64,000 nucleotides of DNA from Megascapheus bottae (Eukaryota; Chordata; Mammalia; Rodentia; Geomyidae), in assembly GCA_024803745.1 (NCBI GenBank), contig JANJXV010000160.1, forward strand, positions 750,001 to 814,000, in the 5' to 3' direction. Below, in pieces: positions 1-12,376 of this stretch; the stretch's first letter is position 1; every line of letters starts with the position of its first letter. The notes under the pieces are model-generated. The model did no database searches. It was given only the letters and a program-made list of their open reading frames with translations, and was not told the DNA's origin. Position numbers and translations under genes: made by a program.

Positions 1-1179
1 GTATTTGAAGACTGTGCCAATACCCATTGGGACAGGTAATATCCAATAGCTTAAATAACAGAGTTTCTATTTCAGATAACGTTGTATATTATCCAGTGTC
101 TGAAGATATATTCTCTTCGGTAATAATGATGAGGACCTCAATTCAAACATCTGTCATTATTCTGTTCTCACTCCAAAACTGATGATGCCTAAGAGTTTGG
201 AAATATACCAATAAAGATTTGCTATCCAAGATAGACCAGACTTTTATCCCTATTAGAAAGTCCAAATAAGGTGAAATTCTGCTCAGTACTCATACAAAAA
301 AAGGAAGCACTTATAACTTCATGTGCATTTTGATTAGTGTAACTTCATAAAGACCAAGATGTAAAAGAATAACGATTTGTTATTTCACAGTGAGGGACGA
401 GAGTACCAGGATTAATATATTGCCAGGCCAACCCAGAACAAAGAATAATCAATGATTTCATTGGGGAAACCTGTGCAAATTTGCAGAGGAATCCCATAGT
501 ATACTGATGAATGTGAAAACCAGGCTAGGACTGACTAGTCTTATTGTACAGCTTTAAAGTGTGAAGAGGGAGGAGTGTTGTAAACCAGCTCCCCACGGGG
601 TCTGACAACAATTATTTAAATACTTAAAGTCTCCAGCAATGGCCCTAAGGGCATACAGAAAAATGAAGAAACATTTAATCAAGAGAATCAAATAAAATCC
701 AATAAAAACAGGGAAAGTCTGTGGCATGAGAGGAATGGTTCCCTCCTTCACCTCTCCCAGCCTAACAGGATAGTAACTCCATTACAGTCAGACGTAGTCA
801 GAAACATAAGACTCCCCATCCTTCATAAACCAACCAAGAGTTATGGTACTTTGGGCAGAGTTCCAGGAGAAATATGAGGAAAAGGATGCCAGCCCTTCTC
901 GTTCAATCCTCCCTTCGCTCAGCTCCATGTTACAGAAGGTAAATTCTAATGACTGTAGGTGAGAAGACAATGTTCCTCTATTCCCACTATCCAGACCGTG
1001 GGGTGAAATGCTTAGAATACTGGAACTCTGATTACAAGGTTTATGGAAAAGCCACCGTAACTGAAACATCATGGCAGCACATGTGGATTAAAGGAACTGA
1101 GAATCTGGAAACAAGCCCTTGTGTTTACTATTGTCTCATCTCCAAAGAGAAAGAGAGATGGGGAAAAGGAGTCCTTCTA
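1..1179. other. unique sequence, no gene seen
   Basis: AT-rich sequence without a recognisable repeat or exon. Short open frames on both strands near 780-1200 have no splice context, no family resemblance and no codon signal that I can see. The right end leads into a decayed L1. Confidence 0.5.
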
Positions 1180-1690
1180 GCAAATGGCACTGGAACACCT
1201 ATAGTCTAAACCAAAAGTACTTAAAATTGTATTAATGACGCCACCATGAGAGGTAAAAATATAAAATATTTGGAAAGGAAAAATGAGGCATAATCTTCAG
1301 GTAAGCATAAATCAAAACCAAGATGAAACATCTGCCATTCTGGTTACATAAAAGAGCCCCATAAAATCCAGGGTTGGAAAAGGTATCATGAAATCAGAAC
1401 TCAGAATGGCGGGAACATAAAGAAGTACAGCATTTCACAGATGGCCTAACCATTCTTCAGAAGATTAATACAGACCTACATGTGGTCCAGCAATTATACC
1501 GGTAGGCACACACCCAAACTAAATGAAATTTCTGTCACCCACTACTGACAGTAGCGTCAATCAACCCACAGGTGAAAACGACCCAAAGCCCACAAGCAAA
1601 TAAGCAGTAAGAAAGCATGACAAAATCATGTTAGAATACTACAACATGAATAAACTCCGAAAATATTATAGTAAGTGGGAAAAATCCTCC
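1180..1690 (+). mobile_element. old L1 remnant (ORF2 C-terminal region)
   Basis: A degraded sense-strand match to the last part of L1 ORF2. Recognisable stretches include the segment encoding the QIKT/PVRMA region near 1310-1345, the 'first-structure/valid-site' equivalent near 1490-1515 (a degraded 'IPLLGIYPN' codon run), and the 'WNTTT/MEYY' equivalent near 1630-1650. Many indels break every frame. It is much older than the L1 copies at 29.6 and 36.1 kb. Confidence 0.5.
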
Positions 1691-2454
1691 ACAAAAATAT
1701 CACATTATATGCTTTCATTGATTTTGAATTGGTTTTGGTGATTGCTGAATAACTAATCCCTTGATAGTCTAAAAATAGCTGAATTACATAATTTGTGATA
1801 CAACTGTATAATGTACAATTTTGTCCTTCAATAAAGTTGCACATTTTCTCTATTCATTTCTACTGTATATATGTGCAATAAACGTACGTGTGTTTAGCAG
1901 TGACTACAGAAGTTATTAAGGATCAATATTTCAAGAAAAATAGTCTAACATAATAAAGAGCCATTAGACTAATTACAGCAGAATAGAGACACCTTATAAA
2001 ATAACAGAATTCAGAGATGGATGCTACTTGTCATCCAAACTGATTTCTATAGGAATAGCAGACAAAGTATCTAAACAAGTACACCAGGGCATACACATGT
2101 TTCTGACATTAAGAGAAAGCATATGGCAGGAACAGAAACCTTGAATTGCAATCACACAATACTTTCAGGAAAGATGAGGGAGAAATTCTTGACACTGGGA
2201 GGAAGGTAGGAACTAGATTGGCTCATGGATCAGCACAAGTGCAGAACAGGACTTGCTTATTACAAATAGGAACAAGCCAGTTTTATGGCACTGTACCACT
2301 TCACACTATGTTCTTTACTGTGGTGTACTGAGTCCAGTGACTCGGGGAACATTAGGAGAAATTTTACTCTCAGTGAATATCAATCTCTGCAATGTCATTT
2401 TCAGAAAACATTCAATAGTCATGTTATCACTTTGGAGTAAATCTCATGGTGGCA
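1691..2454. other. unique sequence, no gene seen
   Basis: AT-rich sequence between two L1 relics. It holds no recognisable repeat or coding signal. Confidence 0.45.
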
Positions 2455-2681
2455 TTTTTATTATATTTTATTGTCAGGATAATGTATAAAGGGGTTAGAG
2501 TTATATTTGTCAGACAAAGGGTGTATTACTTCTCAAACCTTGATACCCCTTCTCATGTTTTTGTCCTCCTTTCCCTCCCCCACCCCACCTAATTATCTGG
2601 TTTTCTCCCTTCCCTTCCCTGTTTCGAATAAACAAATAAGTGTGTGTATATATAGTATGCCAGGTAACAAAGTCAGATGCA
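2455..2681 (-). mobile_element. L1 3' end, older subfamily, antisense
   Basis: Reverse complement of the same 3' UTR seen in sense at 24055-24290. It starts at the A-rich tail (TTTTATTGTCAGGATAA on the plus strand), passes the 'cttgatacccct' block and the C-rich tract (the complement of the G-rich 3' UTR tract), and ends near 'ccaggtaacaaagtcag'. Only about 230 bp of the 3' end was inserted, which is the usual 5' truncation of L1. This tail type (ending in CAGACAATAAA) differs from the younger tail (ending in ATTACAATAAA) elsewhere in the window. Confidence 0.7.
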
Positions 2682-4188
2682 TTAACCACATGAGATTCCC
2701 GAAAATGGGGGAAAAAAAGAGAAAAAGAAGCATGTCCCACCAAAACATCCCTATCATGACAAGAGAAAACCCCAAGTTTCCTCCCATTTCTGTATCTTCA
2801 GTTTTCAGAAAAAGATGTGAACCACAGTAGGCAAGCAATATATGTGGCCTGAATGAGCATCTATTAATAGCTTGCCAATATTAGGTTTATGTATCTGTTT
2901 AATAAAGAAATCTTAAGAATGTGTTGAATCTAAGTAACTTTATAAAGGCTCCCCATGTGCTAAGGGTCAGTACACTTATGTTTCCCATAATCCTTGACTG
3001 TATGACAACTAGCTGTCATTCACTTGAAAAAGCCGGGACGATAACAGTGACTGCAATCTCTCCACAACACTGATCTCTGTAGCACCTGTCAGATATAACT
3101 GATTTGCCAAGGTAAGCAAGAATCTAAGGCTTCATCTGGATTTTTCTATTTTCCTTTGTAATATTTATTTTCCAGAAACCTGACTTACATGGTTTCCATG
3201 GAAATGAGTGAAATGGTGAAGCACAGAGCTTTCAGAAGAGTGCCACAATGAAAGGAAAAGTTATTTTTGTTAATCATTTATTTAAAAATATTGATCAATA
3301 ACACTATATAGAAGGTACTATAGAAAAAAGTTGATTGTTAAGAGTCTAATTCATATCATAGTATATAAATACTGTGAAAAGCCTATTTCAATGAATAAAG
3401 TAGACATAAGGGAAAAGTCTCTATATACTGACTTACTGGTTTATGTAAATGAATATATTATGAATCAAGTTTAATTGGTAGATATACGTACAGATGTTTA
3501 TTGTCTTAGCCTGACGTCTTATAATACATTTTCTTGATACTTTCAACTCTATAAGCCTCTGCTCTTTTTCAAACTCAATATGCAGTAAACAATTAAATGG
3601 TTAGATAAATAAATGAGATAGAAATGAATTGGACACCTCTAAATATAAATGTTAGATGCACCCAAGAGAGGAGCAGCATTGGCTCTACTGGCTACTGGTA
3701 TCAGGAGAAACAGGTACAGAGCTGTGGCACAGCAAAGCACTTACAGCAGGAAGGAGACATAAAACCAATAGCGAAGAGTCCCAGGAAACACTTGCTATCA
3801 TGTCTGGCAGAGAAAAGCCTAGGGGCTATAGACTGATTCCCTCGTGAAAAGCAAACACCAAAGACAAAACTCTTTCAACACTCTCTGCTATTTCTAATTA
3901 CATTTTTATTATTTGGATGTTATATAGCAATTTTCTTTCCCAAATTAACTGTTTTTAAGTTGGCTTCATTCACATTATCTGCAATAGTGACAGTAATTCA
4001 GTAGAACAATGTCCTATAAAATCAGAATATGATAGTAGACTATACTTATGAAAGTCCTTATGATTTCAAACTGAATTATTTGTTTGATGGCTATTGTCAT
4101 ATTAGAATGCTGCTCCTTGATTCTTCTTAATGATTTTTACTGATATGCATGATGTATAGTTTTCTTTGTGCTCAAAAACTGCTTTTCT
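2682..4188. other. unique sequence, no gene seen
   Basis: No repeat or exon recognised. An open run near 3624-3847 lacks splice signals or any family resemblance and is taken as chance. Confidence 0.45.
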
Positions 4189-4417
4189 GCAGGCTCTGGG
4201 GCTTGAAGTCAGGGTCCGGGTGCTGTCCCGAGCCCATTCGTGCTCAACGCTAGCTCTCTTACCACTTAAGGCACAGTGCCATTTCCACTATTACTGAACG
4301 GTTGATTGGAAAGAAGAGTCTCTCAGGCTCTTCTTCCTGGGCTAGCTTCAAACCTTGATCTTCAGATCTCAGCCTCCTAAGAAGCTTCGAGGATATTACA
4401 AACAAGCACCATCAGCA
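4189..4417 (-). mobile_element. composite SINE (B1-like + ID-like), antisense
   Basis: Read on the minus strand, a 7SL-derived B1-like arm (4417 back to about 4330, with the 'cctaagaagcttcgaggatattacaa' side corresponding to the Alu/B1 'gctact..gaggctgag' block) is followed by a tRNA-derived ID-like arm (complement of 'ctctcttaccacttaaggcacag'). The left end carries the 'ctctggggcttgaagtcaggg' 3' part of the ID-like arm. Several substitutions and a duplicated-looking 'tctctcaggctcttcttcctgg' patch mark it as not recent. Confidence 0.65.
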
Positions 4418-5324
4418 TCCAGCTCCAAAACTAATTTTAAGCAATCTTTTGTCATTTTCAGAACTGAAAGTGACAAAGACTCGGATCTAAGGTGTAACCT
4501 ACTTATAGTTCACCAGCTCTCTGAACACGAGAGATGATTCCCAAGTTACATTTTCTTAGATGATTTTAAGAATGCAAATAAACCCTCAATTTCACTCTAA
4601 ATGTTTAAGGCCTGACTGGAATTCTAGAAGTCTTTTCCATAAGAAACGGAAATTTTCTTCTACCCTAGCATAAATGGGTTAAAATGCTACTTCTGAGGCC
4701 CCTACAATTACAACTTACTTGGGTTTGATACGTTCCGATTATACCTCCAAGAATATGTTATCAGGTCAATAAATAATACAAAGCACCTTTTCCTTGCTAA
4801 GAAAGGACAAGGAAAGTAACACCTTCTGGAGATAGTGAAGGTACTAGGAGATGAGGGTAATGTTCAAAGGATTATACATGGTGTTTGAAGCTACCTGCCC
4901 AACAGAATAACCAATACTACCTGGGAAGACCTGCATTTGATCACTCAGGCCTCACTGCTCACGACCATTATTAAATATTCTCTTAGTTTCTCAGCAGGCT
5001 GCTTTGAAGTTGCCACATGGAACATTTTTCTGCATAAAGAATTATAATTCACAAAAATGAAATGCTGATATGTAGCTACAAGATGAAAGCAGATATTAAC
5101 CTGCATACCGCTCAACTGCTCACTGACCTTGGGTTAAGGTTTATTTCTATCATATATACTGCTTATCTCTTGAGAAGTTCATTTTACCAGCAGTCAGCAC
5201 AGCCTTTTGACCATAGGGATGTATTAGATACAGGGGAAATAACCAAATAATACTGGATACAGTTATGTGTGAGCAAACCAAAAATATAAAGAATGTTTTC
5301 TGGAAACATAAGGACCTGGGAAAA
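4418..5324. other. unique sequence, no gene seen
   Basis: AT-rich, no recognisable repeat or coding exon. Confidence 0.45.
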
Positions 5325-5815
5325 ATGTGTTAAGTAAAGTAAATCAGGTCCAGAGAGAAGAAAGGATGCATGTTTTCCCCTATAAGTGGAACACAAAATT
5401 AATTCATAGATATATAAGTAATCACTCTGGGGTAGTATACAAGTGTACATAAGTGTATGAATCAAACTATGACAGATTCAGGGGAAAAGTCAAAGGATAA
5501 AATTCCTTAGAAAGTCTAACTCACAGTTCAACAAAATAATGCCAGAAAATATGGAAGGAAGTATTAAGGAAAGCAGGATAAGGACAAATGAAAACAGGAA
5601 GAAGGAAGGATGCAGTTACAAAACCTAACATATGTCTTACAAAATTGGGAAAACTGAGGGAAGGTTAGGATTGAGAGGGATGGGTGGGAATGTTGAAAGG
5701 GTGACACTGATCAAGATGCAGGGTATTCATAAATGACTTTGTTGAATGGGAACTCCTTTGTACAACTACTTTAAAATTATAAAAATTTACATTTTAAATT
5801 TAAAAAGTATTTTCT
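5325..5815 (+). mobile_element. old L1 3' end
   Basis: The start matches the classical L1 3'-end wording 'aagtaaatcaggtccagaga..' followed by a 'cctataagtgga' block, the standard end of ORF2 and start of the 3' UTR in older mammalian L1s. A purine-rich middle (about 5530-5700) and an 'aatgggaactcctttgtacaac' 3' part follow, then an A/T-rich tail at 5770-5815. No frame survives. Confidence 0.55.
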
Positions 5816-6532
5816 TATCTAATTACTAATTTTCAAAGTTAGAATAAGTGAAAATCCTTTTCTTCAGGTATGTCATGTTTGCTGAAAAGTTGATAAGCAA
5901 AACATTCCCTGAGTCAAAATAAAATCATGAAACCACTATGTTGTGAGTGTTCAAACAGAAAGCATGAACACAGCACAGATGTCAGTCCACAAAAGAATTC
6001 TAGACACAACTAAAAAGAGGTGTAGCAAAATGAACTGCATTGATTCATGTTTATGAAAATCTAAGATTCCCATGGAATTCTCTAACTTGTGAGGGACAAC
6101 AAGCATATCTTTAGGTAGGAGTCCAAACACAGACACATACGTACATTGAAAAGATCTTGTGGATCAATTATAAGCATAAGAATTTATGAAATCATGTGGA
6201 GATTTATGGAATTATCTTTAAACAATTACTAACCCTTCATCCTAAACAATTCAAAAAGGCAGTCATTAATATTTACTATGGCTAAGACTTACATAAGAAG
6301 CATAAATAAACCACATTTTTGCATTCTTATTAGGAAGCCAGATACATCAAGGGTTTATACTGCTACATCACAGAAAATAAACAATTATAATACACAACAT
6401 CATTATAATAAAACACATAGCCATATGATTGTACCAATACATGCAGGAAAGTTATGTGATATTTAAAATATAATATCAATTCATAATAAAAATAAAGAAG
6501 AACCCATATCCACATAACTATGTCCATTCATG

Positions 6533-6960
6533 AGGCAGTAGCTAACTTACACACTGAGGAAAAGCTGGGAACTTTCTTGATAAGATCTGGAACATGATAG
6601 GGAAGAACACACATTGGAGATAGGACAGCCTTTTAAATAAATGGTACTCAGAAAGTTGGAGATTTACATATCAGAAAACAACATCAAAACCACTTACAAG
6701 CCACAAAAATCAGGTCATAATATATTAAAGCCCTAAACATGAGACATAAACTTCTACAATAGTAAATAGGAGAAATGCCTCTGTACACTGGAATAGGAAA
6801 GGACACAGTTGGATGAGACCTACAAAGCAGAGAACACCAAAGCAAAAATTTAAAAATGGCATTACCTCAAACTAAAATGCTTCTTCCCAGCTAAGGAAAT
6901 AATCAACAAAGTGAAGAGCCAATCTGAAGAATGGGGAAAAAAATCTGTCAATATATATTT
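6533..6960 (+). mobile_element. old L1 ORF2 remnant with internal deletion
   Basis: The segment 6535-6605 matches the reverse-transcriptase region around the 'LRSGTRQG' coding stretch of L1 ORF2. From about 6625 it jumps to the downstream region that encodes the 'finkwcw/lklisf' type stretch ('cagccttttaaataaatggtactcag') and continues through 'agcttctgcacagcaaaggaaa'-like sequence near 6880-6915 to 'gaatggggaaaaaa'. The order is correct but several hundred bases of ORF2 are missing, so it is an internally deleted fossil. Confidence 0.6.
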
Positions 6961-9900
6961 GAAAATGGGTTATATATACAGTGTGCGTGAGGAAGTCTAA
7001 ACACTAAGCCAGAACAAGCAGATTCTGTTCCGAAGAAGCCAGGTCTGATTCTGCTCAAAAAAGCCAAGAGAATTTCCACAAAGAAAGTGATGCTTTTAGT
7101 AAGTCATGCTGTAAAAGAATCAGTATGGAAAGGACTGCAACTATGAAATCCATAATTAATCTGAGAATTATGCAAAGTCCAATATTAGAAAGCAGAAGGT
7201 GAGAAAAAGTGATGTGGCAACTGTAGAGTCAGAATTGGTTGTCTTGTTTCAAATATTTCATCAGCTAAATCAAGATACAGTGGTTTAAATACCAACTCAA
7301 TTTGAAGTAGAGGTAAGTAACATTCAAGGAGCAATCGATATGATTTTAATTGTCTACTGGGAAAGAAGAGAAAAAATTGAAATTAAGGCTATACTACTTG
7401 TTCTTTCATAAAGTGTTACCATCATCCAAGATAGGAAATAAAGGGAATTGGAAGGAAATAGTGAATTTTATTTTTACCATTTTAAGTTTTGACTCAAAGA
7501 ATTAGGTGCTCTGAATTACACTGAAGTGAATCCCAGGAGATGGGTGCGGGGCAGGGGACATGTGGTTGGAAGAAGCAGCTCAAGATGATCATTGATATTT
7601 TGACAGTACAATGTGGGAACAAGGGCAGAAGAGGAGGAAATGGCAGTAGAGAGAACCAAAGATACTAAAGGTTGACAAATAGAGAGAGATCACAATGTGG
7701 AAAGAAATGAAAGGTGTAGAAGAAAGGAAGAGACAGGAAGTAGAATTGTTTTCTGAAAGGCAAGAAATAATTCCTTCAAGCATAAAAGTGAAAGGGCTTC
7801 TTCAGACTGTGAAAAACTGAGGGAAGTTAATTCAAAAGAGATACTAAAATTGGTCACTGGATTTAATCTATAAGCCACCAGACATATGTTGATGGCTGAA
7901 TAGTGCGAAGGAAGTGGTGGTGTGGAAACTATCATACTGCAGCGATGGAAGATGCTGGCTAAAGGAAGCCTGGCCAATCATGTTAAATATGAGTGGAGGT
8001 TTTCTGTTAAGCTGTTCCTTTTTTCCAAAGGACAGATAAATAGGAACATCATAGTGTGCTTGTAAATAAACATGATTTTAAACAAAATGACTACAGAGAG
8101 AAGTAGAACACATAATGCTTTAAATAGTCAACAATTGATGCTTCATCTTAGGAAAGATCCAGCACTGTCACTTTTGCTACAGTGACACACTGAAGGTGAA
8201 GTGTATTTGAAAAGAGGAAAAAGGCAGAACTTGTATTATTACACCCTCTAATTCCCTATAAATTTGAGTCTCTTCTGGGTGGTAGAGATCAAAATATGAG
8301 GAGGAGAGGAATCATATGGCAGCAATGTGATTTCCAAATCTAGCAATTAGAATTCAAGGATAAATTGTTTGCTATTTGGGTTTGGAAATTTGTAATATTC
8401 AAATTTACCCAGAGTAACACAGTTAAAGGTGCATGTCAACACTTGTGAGTTATTTCCTCATATCTAAATGGTTGCCATTTGCAACCACTTTCAAGTGTAT
8501 TTGCTCAACAAATGCATGCTATTTGAGGAATCTACAGTGCCCAAACCATTCAAATCTGAGAAATAGGAGCTGGCTCAACCTACTGAAAGACCGCCAGGTA
8601 CTAGGTTGTATTTGTAGTCATGTGGTACTTAAGAAAATGAACCTTATTTAACCAAGAAGTCTCAGTAAAATCAAGAGCTGTTGGCTAAAATTTTGCATAC
8701 ACACTAGTCTTCTTTTTAATCAATGTCTTTTCATCCTTTTAGGTGCTGTGATCTTTCCCATAAAGAAAACTTGGAAAACTATTCCCACAAAGCAGAATTA
8801 AATCACCAGTGAGAAGAATTATTCATGGAAGGAGTAAGGGTGATTACTGGAAATCATTCTGGGCCATGCTCCATACTATCTAGTGCACTCTGGAGGGATT
8901 ATTACATCCATAAGCTGACTTCTTACTCAGCAGGCTATCTTACAGTTCTCTAATGGCAAAAGCTAACTTGAGAACATCTGATGGTAATGCAAATTACACC
9001 ATAAATAACAATGCAAATGAATTTTAGTTAGTGGAGAATCAATTGATTCTCCTTGTAGAATTCATAATAACCAAGACATTCATGTCATATTTGATATTGA
9101 TAACTTTCTGAATTGATTAGTAAATTATTTCTTCATTTTTACATGTACTGCAGCCATATGCAGACACACATCAATTTTTCAAGTTGAATCAGACCTCATT
9201 TAAATTTTATACTGTTCCTCCATTACCAGTAAGGTAAATGAAGAATTTGGTATATTATTATATGTTAAACTTTTAACACAGTCATGAATTCTGTTTCTAA
9301 AACACCGAGTAGTTGGGCAATTGAAATAAGCACACTTTTAAGACCAGCACAAAATTTTTTCCTACAGTACTTACAATTAAACCTCATTTTAGTAACATCA
9401 CAATATTAGTGAAAAAAGTCTTAGTCTCTCTTTCAGATAGATATACTAATTAAGTATATTCACTTCATCAAACAAAATAGTGGGATTAGATCAATGCTGT
9501 GCATATTTGTACAAAGAATATAACCTTCACTTTTTGTGAGGAAAGGAATGCTCTACCAAATGAGGACTAGTTAAAATGTGGAAGAATATACCCTTGGTCG
9601 TGGTGTAGCTATTTTTACAATGAAACCTGAACTTTCTCTAACAAGTTCCCTGGGGACTTAAGAGAAAAACACATTGAAATAGAGAATATAAATTTTAGCA
9701 CAAAATTACATGGACTAACTTTAGACTTTAGAGTAAATATTCACATTGTATACAACAGGACTGAATTTCTCATGAATAAAATATACAAAATTATCAATAC
9801 TTAATTTTGTCTAGAAAGTAAAATGCATAATTGCCCAAACATTTCTCACTGGTTTTTAAAATGTACATGATACTTCAGATGATGACAGTTTTTGGTATTG

Positions 9901-9975
9901 GAAATGATTATACAATAAATTCTAACTGGTCTGAAAAAAAAAGAAAGTAAAGTGCAGAGGAAAGCAATTCATGAG
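6961..9975. other. 3 kb of unique sequence, no gene seen
   Basis: Long AT-rich stretch with no recognised mobile element. It contains a purine-rich patch near 7600-7760 and scattered short open frames (for example 8433-8651) without splice or family support. Confidence 0.45.
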
Positions 9976-10062
9976 GGGCCGAGAGCATGGCCTAGTGGTT
10001 GAGTGTTTCTCTAACATTCATGAAGCCCTGGGTCATTGAGTCATTGCTGCTATAGTGCTTGG
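9976..10062 (+). mobile_element. ID-like SINE monomer
   Basis: tRNA-derived monomer. The A box TGGCCTAGTGG is exact at 9988-9998. The B-box region ('ccctgggtcattgagtc', about 10027-10043) is degenerate. The element is short and has lost its A-rich tail. Confidence 0.7.
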
Positions 10063-10152
10063 ATCTAATATCCATATATTAAGGATACTATATGCCTTTT
10101 GTTCCTTTGGTCTTGACTTATCTCAATCAAAATGATTTGCTCTAATATGTTT

Positions 10153-10655
10153 CTTTTTTACTATTTTTATTGTAATTGATAAAAGGGTTACATGATATTG
10201 TGCATTAATTCACATACATTGATACCCTTTCACATGTCTTGGTCCACATTACCCTCCCCCCCACACCCCATCTTGGTTTTCCCCCCTTCCCTATCCAATT
10301 TCAAATAACCAAATACAAATATATCCAATATATCAGATTACAAAGTGAGGTACTATAATAATATGATATAACCAAGGAACAGCAAAAGAGATGAGAGATA
10401 ACATAGTACATTAAGGACAACAATCATTCATTATATGGCTTTTGTTTCAATATCATGGAGGTCCTTTCAATTAGCTTCATACTATATGGCCTTTTGTATC
10501 AAGGTTTTGCTCTATTACAAATCTCTGCTTGTAGAGCCCAAGGTTTCTACTGATTATGACAAATGAGGGAAACCATTGAGCCTAAGTTCCTTTGAGTCTG
10601 GCTTACTTCACTTAATATGACTTTTTCTAAGTCTTTCCATTTCATAACAAATAGG
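10153..10655 (-). mobile_element. L1 3' end, antisense, with target-site duplications
   Basis: Antisense copy of the younger L1 3' UTR. It runs from the T-rich tail and 'tttattgtaattgat' at the left to 'taagtctttccatttcataacaaat' at the right, which is the very end of ORF2 on the complementary strand. It is flanked by 12-bp near-identical duplications: tctaatatgttt at 10141-10152 and tctaatctgttt at 10656-10667 (11 of 12 match). This shows an ordinary L1-machinery insertion truncated to about 500 bp. Confidence 0.85.
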
Positions 10656-10709
10656 TCTAATCTGTTTCTTAAAGAGAAAATAAACGGGTTTACTGGGCTG
10701 TTGTTTTCA

Positions 10710-10927
10710 GTTTTTTAATAGGTGGGTCCTGCTTGAAGTAAGGCCTGGTTGCTGTCTATGAGCTTTTCATTCAAGGTTAGTGCTTGAGCCACAACCCCAG
10801 TTCTGGTTTTTTTTCTGGAAGAGACAATAGTCTTATGGATTTGCTGCTGGGATGGCATTTAACCACAATCCTCAGATCTCAGCTTCCTGAGTAGCTACGA
10901 TTACAGGTATAAGCCAGTGGCACCTGA
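10710..10927 (-). mobile_element. composite SINE (B1-like + ID-like), antisense
   Basis: On the minus strand a B1-like arm ('cctgtaatcgtagctactcagg' equivalent, complement of 10870-10925) precedes an ID-like arm whose complement shows 'gcttgagccacaaccccagttctgg' at 10780-10806 and 'cctgcttgaagtaaggcctgg' at 10728-10748. It sits just 40 bp from the L1 end at 10655. Confidence 0.7.
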
Positions 10928-11959
10928 CTTAAACAAGTTTTAATCTAAATTTTACGTATTTTATATAACTAAACATAATGGCATTTCCAACAAGAAAAGT
11001 CAAAAGTCTTATTAAGCAATGCTTTGCATATTGTTACATCTATAACTAACCATGATTTAATTTCAGGTAATCATATTCTCAAAAGATCAGTTACTTTATA
11101 AATATTGCTGTAAATTAAAAGAAGTGGGAGTCAAAGAAGAGAAACAATCCAATAGTCAAGGCACAGAAACCATAAATTCCCTTTGTTCAATTTAAGAGAA
11201 CCTGGAAAACATGCAATTTTATAACATAAGCCCTCCTGAAAAAGTTAACATTTTTGAACCTACTAATTAACGCTGATACTTAGTGCAAGCTGTATAAAAT
11301 TGTTAAGAATTAATTAACTAATATAGTCTAAATAGGATCTCATTATGAACTGTAAAAACACAGGGAGGAACCTGCAAAAATTGCCTGAGGCTTTTCAAAT
11401 GTAAGAGTGATAATAAGTAATCAGAGAAAGAAAGTTTCCTTAAATTAGTCGATTTATATTTTAGATTTGGGCAAGAAAGTTATTTTTAACATTATTCTAA
11501 AAGCTTCAATATATTAAAATAGAAAGAAGTCAATGCATTTTAATCATCTACTGTGAAATGCCCAGAAGTGAAGTTGTTCATAGATATCTGCAAAAAAATT
11601 AGACTCCTGAATATGCTAGAAGACCAACAATGACATGAGGCAAGAGGTATTCTTAACAGAGCTGCCAGGTCTTTGCAAAGGCTAAGTCAGATGCTACCAT
11701 GGCTGTGTCCAAAATCCAGGCATGCATAGTCTCTCTTCATTCAGTCAAAGCCAAACTCCCGGAAGAGAGTGTCAAGACCTTCTGTTATCTGCAAGCATAG
11801 CAGCAGCCCTGCCTGCCTCCTCTCTGATCCCATCTTCTCCTCGCCCTTCACTCCCACCAAGTGCAGTGGTGTACATACTTGATGTTACTTCAGGGTGGCA
11901 GGTGATCTCTAACATGAAACAGCTCAGATCATCACTTTCCTCTGCCTGTGTGTTTCTCC
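10928..11959. other. unique sequence, no gene seen
   Basis: AT-rich, with no recognised repeat up to the L2-like stretch. An open run beginning near 11722 continues into the L2-like part and is not credible as a gene. Confidence 0.45.
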
Positions 11960-12190
11960 CTGATGGTCACCAAACCCCCAACCTGCACACTTTGCTCATA
12001 GGTCACTTTCTCAAAGACCACTCAGCCACTGCTACCCTGCCTCATGCATTTTCAATCCTTATTCCTGTTTGAACTTTTCTCCTTTTATCCTTCTGATGTC
12101 ATGTTCCTATGTGCAATATAATTTACTACTTTATTATGCTGAGTATTTATTATCTGGTTCCCTCTACAATATAAGCACTGGAGACTGTCC
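11960..12190 (+). mobile_element. L2-like relic (3' end)
   Basis: The text 'caaagaccactcagcc', then a 'tttactactttattatg..tatttattatctgg' block and 'ctacaatataagcactggagac' follow the order of the conserved 3' end of LINE-2 (phe/thr-rich ORF end, then the 'tagaatgtaagctcc' block). It is divergent, as expected for this ancient family. The 116-codon open frame at 11722-12072 overlaps it and is probably fortuitous. Confidence 0.5.
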
Positions 12191-12221
12191 TAAAAGCTGG
12201 ATGTAAATTTACAATGAAGTT

Positions 12222-12376
12222 TTTAAATTGTATTTTATTATCAGGATAAAGTATAGAGGGATTGCAGTTACATACATCGGGTATGGGGTACATTACTTCT
12301 CAAACCTTGATAACCCCTTCTCATATTTTTGTACCCCTTCCTCTTCCTCCACCCCTTCCCAATCATCTCCTAACCA
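12222..12376 (-). mobile_element. L1 3' end, older subfamily, antisense
   Basis: Same older tail type as at 2455-2681: 'ttttattatcaggataaagtatagagggattg' on the plus strand, the 'cttctcaaaccttgata' block, then the C-rich complement of the 3' UTR G-rich tract. Only about 150 bp was inserted or retained. Confidence 0.65.

Noticed and set aside
11722..12072. 116-codon open frame as a gene
   Set aside because: Overlaps an L2-like relic, lacks a recognised domain and splice context.
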